A stretch of 64,000 nt of DNA, from NCBI GenBank assembly GCA_008638375.1, contig CM018037.1, positions 29,820,576 through 29,884,575 of the forward strand, read 5' to 3'. This DNA comes from Nyssa sinensis (taxonomy: Eukaryota > Streptophyta > Magnoliopsida > Cornales > Nyssaceae). Shown here piece by piece: positions 30,844-43,592 of this stretch. The first letter of the stretch is position 1, and the number at the start of each line of letters is the position of its first letter. The notes beneath the pieces are model-generated. The model made no database searches, had not been told where the DNA came from, and saw only the letters and a list, made by a program, of their open reading frames with translations. The position numbers were made by a program, and so were the translations under genes.

Positions 30844-33800
30844 ATGGCATCTTGGCGGAACGTTCGTTACAGTTGTTTTGCTACTGATGAAGATAGTGAT
30901 TATGATGGTAGTGGCGGTAGGCGACATGATCCTCGATTTGACTCTACACACAAAGCCTTTGATAAAATCCCTTGGAAATCCGTTGCCCTTGCACTTTTCC
31001 TTCTCAGTCTTGGATGCATGCTACTCTTCCTTTCGTTTTTCATCTTCACAGGTCACATGGGAGGAGAACATTCCCAAGCTTATGGTCTTTTAGGACTTGG
31101 AATTCTTTCCTTCCTCCCAGTTATATATGTTAAACAAAAATTTTCATTTCTTTAGGCGTATCTATATCTATGATCATGTGATGAATGTTGTTACCATGGA
31201 GCAAAAATAAAAATATTCATGTTTAGCCATTCTCTTTCTATTCCTTTATGAGCCATTTATTAGAATGAAGCTATTAGTTTTGACAAGTTAAACCAGGCCT
31301 TTTTCTACATTAAAATAAATAAATTGAGCTAGCAAATCTGATTGGGACCTGCACACTTTTTGATTAATTATAGTACAAATTTTTATTTTGAAATGTCGTA
31401 GTTAAGAATTAAACATGCAGAATACCTTCAAGATCCTGTGCTAGTGTGTACTCAAGGACAGTGAAGAAAAGTAAAGAGACAAACCATAACCATGAAACAA
31501 AAAAATTTACGTGGTTTGGCACTAAGGCCTACATTGACGAGCAAACCGGCAAGGGATAAATCTACTATGATATTTCATTATTTATGGAAATTTTACCCTT
31601 CTTGAGATAACCCAGTGAAAGGCCACCAATTTCTCTCTCGCGACTCAATCCGAAAGCCAATTCTTGTTGCTACACTACACCCTATGAAACACGGACACTC
31701 TATTTTGACTCACGTATCTGTCGGACACCGACACTCTCGGACACGTGTACAGACATTTGAATCATGAATGTTGATGATTAAATGAAGAAATTTTTTAATT
31801 TTTATTTAATGTCTTTGTTATTTTAATATATCTTAATAATATTTTTAAAATCTGTGTGTTTTATGCTAATTTTAATTAAAATAACATTAGATTTTTATTA
31901 TATTGTCATATAAAAAATATAAAAAAATTATATATATTCAACGTGTCCCTAACGTGTCTGTGTCCTATTTTTTTGAGACATAATGTCTCTGTGTCGTGTC
32001 GTATTATATCCGTGTCCCGTATCCATATCCGTGCTTCTTAGACTACACCCTGTCTTCACTTCAACGATCTCATGCTAGACCAACATGTGATTGGGATTGC
32101 CCAACAATCCATGTGCCTTGGTATTCTCCATGAGTTGCTATACCAAGAGAGGACCTCAATACCGTTTTGTAACCTAAAAAAGGTTACATGGTTCCCACAC
32201 TCTTATATGAAATGCCTCTTTCCCATCCTATATACTAACTTACTGAGGTAACTTAAAATCATATTTTTGTTACTCCCCAAAATGCCCATTACTTTAGAAC
32301 ATTAACCATAGTTTCCATAGAAAGATCCAATGGTGGTGATTTTGCTATCACCAATCACAACAATATGAAGTTGAGATCATATGTGATGTTAGTGTCCTTT
32401 GTTGCAGAAATATGATGCAGAACGCAAAGGCATTGGATGATAGATGTGGGATAGAAATTTAGGACTTAGGATTTAATTCATTTAGGGTTATTTTAAGTGA
32501 TTTTGGTAATTATTATTTTGGTGTTTTGGAAGTTGCTATTTTGGTAGTTTTGGCCTACCTGTAAATAAAAGCTTTATATACTGGAGTTATAGTTTTTGCA
32601 TATTGAAGAATATTGAAATATCGAGAATATTTCCCCCAACCCCCCTCTTGTCTCTCTTCTTCTAGTCTCTCTCTTCTCCCCCTTTCTTAAAGAGTGGCTG
32701 AAGTGGTTCACAAATCACAAGGGGGAGTTGAGATTGATGTGGTGGCACTCACAGGTGTGGAGGAAATTGTTGAGCTTGTGTGTGAGGTTCGTGTCTCACA
32801 ATGAAGAATTAAAATGGAAAAAAAAAATGATCGATATACATTGTTGGGCTCAAGAACTAATGGCTTCAGCTTTTAGGTCACGTTTAGTTTCAACATGTAT
32901 ATCAAGGCTTATCATTTTGAACTCCCGCTCCTCTCCAACAGTTGTAAAACAACTTTGACTGATTCAGTTATCATTCAATGTCCAAAACGGCCCCTTAGTT
33001 ACTCAAGAAGTAAAGCTAACGAGTTGTTCAATTTTTTTAGTTTGATATGCCAGAACATGGAGGTGTAAAAGTACCTTGAGTGTCCAAATCATTGAATATT
33101 ATATTTATATTGCTCAAGTTCAGTGGTATTTTTACCCATTCTAAGAACAAATTGCCACTGCAAATTAATTCAAATTTAATTAAAAAGCTTGGTAAGTGGC
33201 TCTCCAAATTTTATTCATTAAGTTTCTTAAGTCTTGAAGTAGCTTATGATATCACAAAGATTTTATTTGCTCAAAAACCTGGTTTAGTCATGAAATATCT
33301 GATATATATTCTCATTATGACAAAAACTTACTCTAATGATCTGTTGGATATGAGGAATGGAAATTGGAAGAAAGTGAAGGTAACAGGAATGGAAAAAACT
33401 TCCCTAGCAATGGAAACTGCCCTTTTCTCCTTTTGTTTGGAAGGTTCCTTCCCTTCTCTCCTTCTTTTTACCCATTTTAGATGAAAAAAATGTGGAGGAT
33501 CTGAAGTAAAGTGTTTCCCTCCTCTCTTCCCTTCTGTTCTCCTTCCTTTCCTACCAAATGATGGAAATCCATCCATCTCCCGTCTTTTCCTTCCTATCAC
33601 TCTTACGTCATACCTAATGGACCATAAGAAGTAGGAATGAAAGGATTCAACATTCTCCCAGAGACTGAAATTTAAAACTGAAAAGTCAGCAAAGTCTCAA
33701 TCCCAACAAATTTAGAACTGTAACTGCTTCCTTAATTTAAGATAATAAAGATTGATGAAGGACCAACACCTGAACTGCCAAATTAGGTTCTATAGCTGAA

Positions 33801-34429
33801 CTGTAACTGCTTCCTTAATTTAAGATAATAAAGATTGGAGAAGGACCACCACCTGAACTGCCAAATTAGGCTCTATAGCTGGAGTGGCACCTGAATTACC
33901 AATTCTGATTGCTTTTATTGATGCAGTTACATAACAAATGCACCTTCTATGTTAATAAAGTCCTCTGCATTAAAACCACCACCTAGTGGCTGGCCACCCT
34001 TCCTGCAAGCGAAGTTTGTGCAAAATAAACACAAGCCACCCGTGAGATTCCCCATCATTACCAAAAGATCAAAAAAAAAAAGTCCCCTGCAATAAGAAAA
34101 GTGACAAAGTGATACTGTTTGATATAACAAAGGCCCGCTTTGATTTTGTCTTTTTCACTTCTCAGGATATATGTTATGACATAACCTCTTTCTTTGTTTG
34201 TGTCATACATTCTCAAGTACTGTTACAAATGATTTTACTACTGACTGTTAAGAATACTTATATTTATGTATGCTGTCGTCGTTGTCTTCATATCTTTCAG
34301 TAGACGGAGCAACTGCCCATTTAAATATTGATACAACTAATGACTGCAGGATTTTATGAGACTCGAATTGCATATTATTCGTGGAGGGGTGCCCAAGGCT
34401 ATCGCTTTGCTTCCATCCCTGATTATTGA
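30844..34429 (+). CDS. TMEM230 homologue, two coding exons, defective 5' splice site
   Basis: A small two-helix membrane protein of the TMEM230 (C20orf30/UPF0414) family, which in animals acts in vesicle trafficking; the role in plants is not established. Exon 1 (30,844-31,120) encodes MASWRNVRYS, an acidic tract and DPRFDSTHKAFDKIPWKS. Two transmembrane helices follow (VALALFLLSLGCMLLFLSFF; YGLLGLGILSFLP), with the conserved FTGHMGGEHSQAYG between them. Exon 2 (34,350-34,429, after CTGCAG) encodes GFYETRIAYYSWRGAQGYRF and ASIPDY, the conserved C-terminus. Joined, the product is 118 residues, the normal plant length. The exon 1 border reads CCCAG/TTATATATG instead of CAG/GT, one G too few. 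Reading on gives a 104-residue truncated protein. Confidence 0.88.
31683..32041. mobile_element. MITE with 9-bp target duplication (Mutator-like)
   Basis: The 9-bp sequence ACTACACCC flanks the element at 31,674-31,682 and 32,042-32,050. The ends are inverted: TATGAAACACGGACAC on the left against CTAAGAAGCACGGATA on the right. The body is full of CGGACAC/GTGTCCG motifs. A 9-bp duplication with a non-coding body fits a MULE-derived MITE. Taking it out restores a continuous older repeat. Confidence 0.75.
33715..33880. repeat. 83-bp tandem repeat, two copies
   Basis: GAACTGTAACTGCTTCCTTA...CAAATTAGG(T/C)TCTATAGCT occurs from 33,715 and from 33,798. The copies differ only at a few bases, so this is a recent local duplication inside the intron. 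Confidence 0.8.
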
Positions 34430-34474
34430 GGTGCATGCATTTGTTAAGGCACTGTATTGGTGTATTTCTGATCT

Positions 34475-35691
34475 GTCGTAGAAATTAATAAAATTATCAA
34501 ACTAAACTACTAGTATAGTAGAAAAGTAAGGGTCAAACCCACAGAGACTCTGTTAATTGTTTAAAAACTCAAGTTGAGATTAACTTTAATTCAAATTCAC
34601 AAAGAGTGATTGTTTGTTGATTCTTTCCTAAAATTAAATGAGAACTATACTTAAAGCAAATATTTAATTGAATTAATGAGGAATCAAATTAAAAGAAAAT
34701 TCCTAGGGTGTTGAATCCACCACTAATCTTGTAACTAGCTTCAATTGTATTAATTCTTGGGCCATTAAATTTGGATGTAAAAGATGTATTTTGGGTACAA
34801 GCCTCAATACAATCATCAAGAAAATCACGCACCAAAACCCTAAGCACGAATCATCTTTGGTCAACACAAATTGTCTACGCTAATTCTAAGGTCATAGTCA
34901 CAATTTGTTTTCCCTGAGTTATGACTCATCCTACGGTTTTGATGTATGTACACATATTACTATTGTATAACCACATAAATAAAATCACAGAAATTGATTA
35001 CGTGAAACTGAATAATACGATCAATGCTTTAATAAAATCTTAACGTTATACAATCAACATCCAAGATTAATTAACCCAAAAATAAAATACAAAGAAACAA
35101 TATTACTTGACTAGGGTTTCATCTAAACCCTAGGAATGAGAGAACTTAGCCCATGATAGTGGAAGAGGAGACCACCATAGCCATGGAGTTCTTCATCTTC
35201 TTCTTTTCAGTCGTCTCCTTTCTTCTTCTCCTCGTCTAGATCCCCAAAAACAGCTTCCTTTTTTCCAAAACCCTAGCTTACAATATTATTCCCCTTTTTC
35301 CAAAATTACTCCCACAAAATAAGAATTAGGAAAAATAATATAAAATCCCATAATTAGACATTAAGGGCCCAAAAAAGGAGGCTAAACTACTCCAAAATAG
35401 AGTCTGTAGTGCTAAAATGGGCCCTTGTCCACCCATATATGGGTCAAGCATCTCTTCTAACCCAAAACTTGTTTTCCACTTCTTTATACACTTCAAAGCT
35501 CAATATTTTCCTTTTGCTCCAAATCCACCACCAAATCATCAACTTTGTCAAGCTTTCTCTACAAAAAGATAAAATAAGAATTAACTAACAAATGCATATA
35601 GATTGGAGAAATTAAAATAATAAAAGTGCAAGAATATCAAGGGTTAACAAAATAAATATCCACTTTTTAACCGGTTATCAATTTCTACCAC
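34475..35691. mobile_element. Terminal-inverted-repeat element in the TMEM230 3' UTR
   Basis: The left end GTCGTAGAAATTAATAA pairs with the right end TTATCAATTTCTACCAC (reverse complement GTGGTAGAAATTGATAA). The 1.2-kb body has no transposase frame. It contains the segment AAGTAAGGGTCAAACCCACA, which is widespread in woody plant genomes as a repeat. TTTCT stands on both sides (34,461-34,465 and 35,692-35,696) and may be a 5-bp target duplication. The element begins about 46 bp behind the stop codon of the gene. Confidence 0.6.
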
Positions 35692-35696
35692 TTTCT

Positions 35697-38600
35697 TTGT
35701 TGAATTTTTGTTAAGGGTTAAAGGCCCGTTGTGTAGAACCACATGCATCTACATTTTGTTTGCTCATTATACCTGAAGCTCAAAACATCAGCCATAAAGT
35801 TTTGAATTGATTCTAGTGGAGTTGTGTGTTATAACTTATATGTGGTAAGTATGATAATTAGAACAAGTTGAAAGAGCTGGTGAGATTGATTAAATTTGAG
35901 CAGGTTATAGTTGAATGATTGTATACTCTTCAAGTCGCATCTATTTCTTTAAAGGGGAGACCAGCGGTTCTGACACTGGGTTCAGGAATCTTTCCATCGA
36001 CGAAGGCTTGGTGTACATATTTCATGTATGCTGAGCTCCAGTGAGTATTGGGTCTAGTTACACGTGAAGCAGATGATCCAGAAATTGATGAAGCAGATGC
36101 AATTTGAGGCCTTTATTTGAACATTCTAAGCCAAGGTCAGGAGCTGCAATCACCAAGTAGGCACAAACATGCTGGCATAGTGAAATTTAATAGTCCTCAG
36201 ACAATGGTGGACAATGGAATCCTAAGTTAAAGGTTGAAGCCTTGAGATGATCACCAAGATGTTGAGTTCCTTGCAGGCAATTCATCAACATTTATTTGGT
36301 GTTTGGCTGCATGAAATTCGTGAATTGAAATTGGACCCGAATAACATATTAGAATAAATGTCAAGCTACCAAATATGTATGTTCAGATCTTATTGAATTC
36401 TATCAGATGATCATGTGTGGGTATGTGTAGATTTCTCATATGGGTTTGTTGTTGTGATTTATTTTTATTTTTTAATTTTTGACAGTGGGTGTTCTTGATA
36501 TATCAGATCAGATCATCTGTCATTGTATATATTTTTGAATTTGTGATTTATTCTTGATATTTTTATTTCATTTTAATTTGTGGGTATCCACAGATTTCTC
36601 ATATGATTTGACCATTGGCTTGCATTTTTAATTTTGATTTCTTTCAGAGAGACCCAGACTTGCACAAGGGGGGATCTGGGTAACCTAATGAGAGTCATAA
36701 TCTTCAGATTTGGACTTCATTTTCCCTGTCCCACCTCCCTAATCAGTGCCAAATTTGAAGAAAAAAATGTGGACTTATAGACGTACATCGTGTGCTTGTT
36801 AATTGTTTTGAAAGAGACCCATTACTTACTAATTGCCTTGTAGAGTCTTGTTGGGTCATTCTGTGCTTGATTGGCCAAAGGAACCTAGATTACTTTGCTT
36901 ACTCCTATTATTTATTATTATTATGTTTGTTAGTCTGATTTAGCTTGATTGTCCTGATGTGCTCTTGGGAGATCATAGATACAAATTAGGAACTAGCTGT
37001 GCTCTGATCTTAGTCAATTGATACAAATTGGTGGGGTGTTTCCCCTTTGTCCTCCACTGAATCCATTTATTCTTTGAGATAGACTTTTTTTTTGCATATA
37101 TTGATAACAAATTTTAGTTAATATCCAGAATTTACACATTCAACTAAACGTTGGACTGGCTCTGAAATTTGTTTACAGTTCTTCTGGGTTTTTGACTCCA
37201 TTGTCATGTGACATACTTTTCAATTGGACTATGACCTTTGCAGCACAGATAGGCAGACATTTGTTGATTTAGTTATTGTATAATCAAGTCAGTTCCAAAT
37301 CTCAACAGGTTTGCTGTCAAACTATTCTACCTGTTCAAAAGTTAGTAGCTATAATTTTATGCATGCAACTGTATATACATACTCATTTATTTGCATATTT
37401 TTGTTCATTTTCAGGTGCCATAATGCAGAAACGATATACTCACTAGTGCTCATTGCTTTCATGACGTCTCCTATGGGTTTCCCCTCTTGCTCAATTTTTT
37501 TTTGACCAAACAAGTTATCAGTGAAAGTCTTAAAGAAGTGCTTCTTTAATATAGATTAGGGACATCATTAGTTATTAGACTCTTGCTTTCGACATAACTT
37601 TTCCCTCTTGTCCTGTTTTTATTTTATTTTATTTGCAATGGTTATGTTTTGGCATGCATTGACTTAAAACATTGTGACAGACATGAAATTTGCAAGATGA
37701 TATGAGTTATGCCATAGCTATAGTGGTTTTGCTGAATGGCTTAAATATTTTATGGGACCGTCCTTGAACTTTATTAGTTTAATTAGCTCTCTAGAATGGG
37801 GAACATCCAAAACAAAAACAAAAAACAAAAAAAAAGGTCGGGTTATTGGGTCATATACCCGGATCATAACGGGTTTGGATTCATACAGACCACTCACAAA
37901 CTAATATTTTATATTGAATTTGTCTTGTGAGTGGGCAAAATTATATAGTTAACACATTAATTTGAGGAAATAAAATATTAGCTTGATATGCACTCTTGAC
38001 CTCATTCTCTAGCAACTTGATTTTTTTTCAAAGCAATTGACAATCCAACATGATATCAAATCTTTGATTATATAAAATCTCGAGTTCAAGTCTATCTAGT
38101 CATTTTACACACCCTATTATGTTGACATCTCTTTACATACTCTCTCTCTACATACTCTCTAATCTCCATGTGCAAGACAAAACTTTGTTACGCTAACATT
38201 TACACTTGAGCAAGTGTGTTAGCTTAAGATATATATTATTAGGTCTATTCTTTAACATCTTAAATTTTCAGAATAAGGATTGTTATGGTTTTGAAACTTG
38301 GAAAATTATGTAAATAATAATCAAACATGAAATGGGTTCATTATTATTTCATCACCATAGGAGTGGGAGTTACAGGAAAGAAAGGATCTCAGGATAACGT
38401 GTTTAGAAAGAAAGTGAAGCAATCCAAATAGAAAAATTTATAGAGAAGCCTTCTCTCAGCTTTTTTTTTTCTCTAAGTACACATTTTTGTAAAAATCCTA
38501 TTTACATAGGATAATCACGTGTTGTTCTCGTACATTACAACGATTTTGTTAAAATCACGAATCAATCTCTATTTGTACTTTCAAAAAATAATAGAAGTTC

Positions 38601-39504
38601 ATAAAAAAATTAAGAAGATTCTCTTACCGTTTGAAAGGGCTAGTTAGACTCTAACCCTAGGACTAGAACCGAACTAGTGAGCTGCCATCTCTTTTCAATC
38701 TTTTATCAACTAGTAAATCATACTTTGGGCTCGATATGGTACATTCATAAGCTTCATTTTTGGCTTGGTTTGTGCCGAGCCTATCAATTAGGCTTGTTAC
38801 AATGGTGCACCCTCGTACTAAGAAATTCAACATTGATCCCTTAGGTCTGGCTCGGTATAGTTTAGGCCGCATCCCAACTCCTGCAGATTGGTTGGGCCGA
38901 AACCAAAGTTTGTTCATAAGTGTCAAAGTATATTCATCATGGACCCATTGTCCAGATGGTCCTGTACCCATAATCACTATGATTGAACTTACTCCCTAAG
39001 TTGGTGAATTCCATCATTATGATATGAACCTTGATATCAATTTATATGGAAAGTTGATTCTTCGGATTAACTTAAGAATCAAGAATTGACACAAAATAGG
39101 TTGGAGTAGTATACACTATACATATATAATATATATATATATATATATTCAATATTCATCACAACAAAATGACAAGTTTACTCTTCAGACTTTAATCTCT
39201 TGTTATTTACTTCGTTTATCCTCTTATCGTATTTAATTTTAAATTTGTCCCTATCAAGCCTAATTTACACTTTTACCTTTTATTTATTAATCTATTGTTA
39301 TTTACGAGATTATCGTTTGGTCATTTTTTTAATGAATGTTTTATTTATCTTTTATTATTTATATATATAAAATTATCATTTTTTATGGAATATTTTATCT
39401 ATTTTTTATTACTTATTTACGAACTTGTAATTTGTTCATGTAATTTTTTCATGACATGACATGAATGACATATTAAGTTTGCGCATAACACAGGCATCCA
39501 ACTA

Positions 39505-39543
<39 letters not shown>

Positions 39544-39579
39544 CATACATACAGAGAGAGAGAGAGTGAGGATAAGTTA
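35697..39579. other. Intergenic region
   Basis: The first kilobase (35,700-36,720) may be the displaced 3' UTR of the TMEM230 gene or low-copy flanking DNA. Around 35,960-36,230 the plus strand has coding-like pieces (GRPAVLTLGSGIFPSTKAW, EADDPEIDEADAI, QSPSRHKHAGIVKFNSPQTM) interrupted by stops, family unknown. 38,640-39,000 is more GC-rich without a recognisable gene. (TA)n tracts lie at 39,121-39,147 and 39,507-39,539, the latter followed by (CATA)n and (GA)n. Confidence 0.5.
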
Positions 39580-40020
39580 CATTGATCTCTTCTTACGTTT
39601 TTAAAAAAAATTGTTCAAAATGGCGAAACTACCTCTTTCATGTTTGTTTTTTTTTTTACATTTTTAAAATTTTGATTAATTTGTTCCAATTTTTTTCTAT
39701 TTTCAAATAAATATTGATTAAAATTTTATTTTATTTTTATGTAAAATTAAAATAAATTATTTACCTTATATTTATTTTTATATAAAATAAAAAATCTATA
39801 AAAAAAGTTTTAAAAAATGGTTAAAATTGAAAAAATAATGCAAAAATAAAAAAATAAAATGAACACTTTTTTCATTTTGAAAAAAAATAAATGACTAGAA
39901 AATGTATCTATAATTTATCAATAAAAATAATGAATATTCATGTAATTTTCAAAAAAAATTTAAAATAAATAAGTGTAATTATAAAAATTTTAAAAAAATT
40001 AATATAATTTATCCTATATA
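39580..40020. repeat. Foldback AT-rich MITE-like repeat, copy 2
   Basis: Colinear with 28,869-29,300. It shares AAACTACC(C/T)CTTTCAT, TTTTCAAATAAATATTGAT and TTTATATAAAATAAAAAATCT, and it has the same palindromic layout. Confidence 0.6.
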
Positions 40021-40559
40021 CATTTTAAGACTCCAAACAATATCTAATAAGTATTAAAAAAATATTAATATCAGTTACGAATATTAACACTTATAATTTA
40101 ATTAACACTGTGGATTATACGCATTTATATACACGCATATAATACATGCGCTGGACTCGCGAATTGCAAATGTCCGCACTCATATTGCCAGTGTCCAACA
40201 CTCTGACGCTTATATTTCTCAGATGGAGGCCAGTTGTACAATTGAACGATATTTGAAGCCGATAAAATGTCAAGATCATATCACCCGCACCGCATATTTT
40301 GCTTTTTCTAAAGCTTTTCTCTTCCCCCATCCCCACAGTCTCTTCGTAATGATGATAGCCATTATCCAACAATGACTGCTTTCAAAAGAAACGACATGAT
40401 ATTCTCCATTCGATCTTTCTCACTCATATCTTTATTATATTTCCATGTTCTTTCGTCTTTCTAAATGTATACACCTACGCTTGTGGGATAGTAATTCTAA
40501 TCATGCAGATTAACTAAGGTTTTTTTGCAGCAATGACACTCAAGTTTTGATGAATTTGC
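40021..40559. other. Intergenic, nothing recognised
   Basis: Mixed composition; short open frames only. No gene, RNA or repeat recognised. Confidence 0.5.
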
Positions 40560-41774
40560 ATTAGATAGTGGCGGATTCAAAAAAAAAATTTATTATGGAA
40601 AATTAAATCACAAATATTCAAATTTTAAAAAATTATATAAATATATAAAAATAAGTAAAAATTAAAAGGATCAAGTCTTATTTAATTAAATTCTAATAAA
40701 ATTAGTGATAAAAAAAAATAATATTTAAATTTTTTAAAAGCTCATATTACTAGTATTAAAATTTAAGAAAATCTATATAAATATATATATATATATATAT
40801 AAACATTTGGATGACCGGTTCTATTTTTAGAAAAAAATTCTAACAAAATTAAGGTTAAAAGTTGTAATATCCAAATTTTTGAGGCCATGGCTTCCCTATG
40901 TCAGACCTGCATCTACCATTGGTAGCAAATGTAGAGCATGTTTGGGGAGACGAGGGAGGGGTAAAAAGGCAGGTCGTGCCCTCTATTTTGGGATACTGAG
41001 TAGTTGGAACAGTGACAAAATGGTAAGTTGGATCCGCAATTTTGAAAGATTGGACGCGCACCCAAACAGGTCATACACCTGTATGAGTACATTTTTGCAT
41101 TTTTGTTGTGTATCTATTCCAATTACAACCCACCTTCTCTCCCCCACCAATAGGGGCAGAACAAGGGAGCTATAAATTTTTTCTAGAAAATTTTAGTGAG
41201 TTCTGAGGTGGGTCCAAATTTTAGAGTAAAAAATAAAAAAAATGATAGAGTAAAGATCGGACTAAACCAAAATTTTAAGGATAGGTTAAAATTTTAGATG
41301 AAAAAAAAAAAAAAATGATAGGTAAAGATTGAATGAAGCCAAGATTTTTTATCAAGCTAATTTTGAAAAGATCGAAATTCTACACGTAAATTTTTTTTTA
41401 TCTAGAGTTTGGGAGGGCAATAATCCGGTCGGCTTACTAATGGTTCCGCCCTTGCCCATCAAATACTAATAATAATAAATGAGTTTGGATTGCAACTTCG
41501 TATCTAATTCCCCGAAAATTATTTACTCTTGTATCTTGATTCTAATGATTAGATAATAGGTTACATGTATATTTAAAATAGATTATTATACATATAATTT
41601 TTCATATAACCTTTGGACCATAGTTTTGTAAAACCATTGTTCCAAAAAAACATTGCTCCTAACTTCCGCTAATGCCATACCAAATATAGTTCGAATCATT
41701 AATTTCATCAAACTTAATGTTGCCGCCAATCATGTATTGGACTGTTCAACTAATTTGCGGTTTGTGTTTAAGAA

Positions 41775-41940
41775 GATGGAAAAAAAATTGGATGGGACTG
41801 GTACAATGATTGGTTAATATGTTCTTTCAATAGTATTTTTATCAGCTATGAAAGAACTTATCTTTTTTAGTGAGATATAATATATATACTAAAAAGTTAT
41901 TGGAATGACACATTGTCACGTGTTATCCTAGACGGATTTA
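41775..41940. repeat. Third, older copy of the 304-bp repeat
   Basis: It shares ACAATGAxxGGxxAA, TTTCA(A/G)TAGTATTTT and TTTTTAGTGAGA(T/G)ATAATATAT with 43,593 and 43,897, but is shorter and more diverged. Confidence 0.5.
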
Positions 41941-42237
41941 AAAAATTTAGTTAAAGAGGACCAAATTGTAAGTTTAAAAGTTCATATGAATATATCTAAA
42001 AAAATATTGAGGGGTCAAGTCTTATTTTGTTAAAAAATTTGATAAAATTAGTAGTAAAAAATACAATATTCAACTTTTTAGGGGATCAAGTCTTATTTTG
42101 TTTAAACAATTTAGAATTAATTAATTACAAATCCCTGAATAAGAAGTTTTATTATTTTAAAATACACAACACTTCATTTTTACGCTAAAAGACGAGTCAT
42201 TAAAAGTTTTTTTTTTTTTGGTTAGAAGTCATGAACA

Positions 42238-42765
42238 GTGATGTGTCACTTTTTATTTTCCTATTATTGGCTTTTTACCCCTTTCATATGTTATCGCTTA
42301 TTTTTTGAAATGTCGGCGCAGAAGCTTGACTCCAAAGGCCACCATCGTCATCGACAGCTTTTGTGGCATTGCCCTAGCCTAGCCTTCCTTGTCTCTGATC
42401 ACCACCCACAGCCACCAACACACACCGCCGATGACAACTTCACCACCACCAATTTCATGGAGCCTATGAGTGAATGAGTCGAAGATCTAGATAAATAACA
42501 GACCAGGTATCCACTGAAATTTTTCATTGATCTCCACCGCCATGAGACATCGCGAGATCTTCTCTCTCCCGGCCCAATGCCCAATCTCCCTTCTCTCCCG
42601 GCCCAATGCCCAATCTCCCTCCTCCGTTCTCATTTCCTATTTCCTCTTGCTCCATGCCCAATTCGGCGACTTATGATGGTTTGGCCATTTGATGAGTGGT
42701 TGTGTTCAGCGATGAAACGTCTCTTTTTGTACTCTTCACCCCCTCTGTTTTTATTTAGTTTTTGA
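42238..42765 (+). other. GC-richer island, no gene recognised
   Basis: The composition rises here, with a two-copy 29-bp tandem repeat (CTCTCCCGGCCCAATGCCCA plus AATCTCCCT) at about 42,563-42,620. The open frames are Pro/Ser/His-rich and differ between strands; no domain is visible. It could be a fragment of an old LTR or 5' UTR. Confidence 0.4.
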
Positions 42766-43592
42766 CTACATAGTATATGATCATTGTACAATAGTGAGGT
42801 TTAATAGGGTAAAATTTTACATTTTTGTAATGGTATAAATTTTTATATTTTTATAAATAGTGTATTTAATCACTCAGGCTTTAAAAATTGATATTTTTTT
42901 GACAAATTTTTACAACCTTAAAAGTCAATTTTGAGCATCCAACATGTGGCCACTGAATTTCCTCTATTTTTATAAATTTGTGAAATTTTACAGTTTTAGA
43001 AAAGTGTAAAAATTTACACTTTTGTTTGGGATTAAACTTTTTACTGTAAAAGTATAAAATTTTACACTTTCATTGAAACGAAATTTTATACTTTCAAAAT
43101 GATTTTTTTTATTCAGAACTTCATATTCAATATTGTACTTGTTTGATAGATTTCGATGTTTAGAATCCAAATATATGATTTCTATTAAACATTCATAAAT
43201 TTATTGAACTATAAAGTTTTAGAAAAAAAAAATTGTAACTACTCCTTATTTCATGGAATTTGGTGTTCCAACCACGCGCTTATCTTTTGAAGTAATGAAC
43301 TAATTTAAGAATGTAAGAGTATTTTAGTCATTGAATGTTAGAAGGACTTGTTGGGTTATTAAGTTTAGACTTGAATTTGATGATAATTTGTGTTCTTTTA
43401 CTAGACTCCTCTCTAAACGACCAAAAATTTAATAAAATTAGTGATAAAAATACAATATCTAAATTTTTTTGGAAGGGGGCAAGTCATATTTTATTAAAAA
43501 ACTTTAACAAAATTAATGATAAAAAATATAATATTAAAATTTTTTGAAAGGCCATAGCAGAAAATTATTGAATGGATCCGGACAATGACGCT

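Larger units (their letters stand above)
31121..34349 (+). other. Large intron of the TMEM230 gene with nested repeats
   Basis: 3.2 kb. It contains an old repeat at about 31,440-32,400 (with the AATTTACGTGGTTTGGCAC segment common in plant LTR-like repeats), split by a MULE-type MITE (31,683-32,041). An LTR-like stretch with CTGTAAATAAAAGC lies at 32,400-32,700, and a CT-rich tract at 32,640-32,700. A tandem repeat lies at 33,715-33,880. No other gene is recognised inside. Confidence 0.6.
40560..43560. repeat. Cluster of one dispersed repeat family
   Basis: Related fragments containing GGATCAAGTCTTATTT followed by a TAAAATTAGT(G/A)(A/G)TAAAAA block occur at about 40,565-40,760, 41,940-42,120 and 43,420-43,560. 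A looser copy starting from GGGGCAGAACAAGG is at 41,150-41,450. They look like decayed copies of the common plant 'gtggcggatcca...gggggcaa' repeat. Similar pieces lie at 55,665-55,750 and 59,040-59,150. No coding capacity. Confidence 0.5.

Noticed and set aside
38663..38977. 104-codon minus-strand frame
   Set aside because: No recognisable domain; an equally open frame exists on the plus strand, as expected for a GC-richer repeat remnant.
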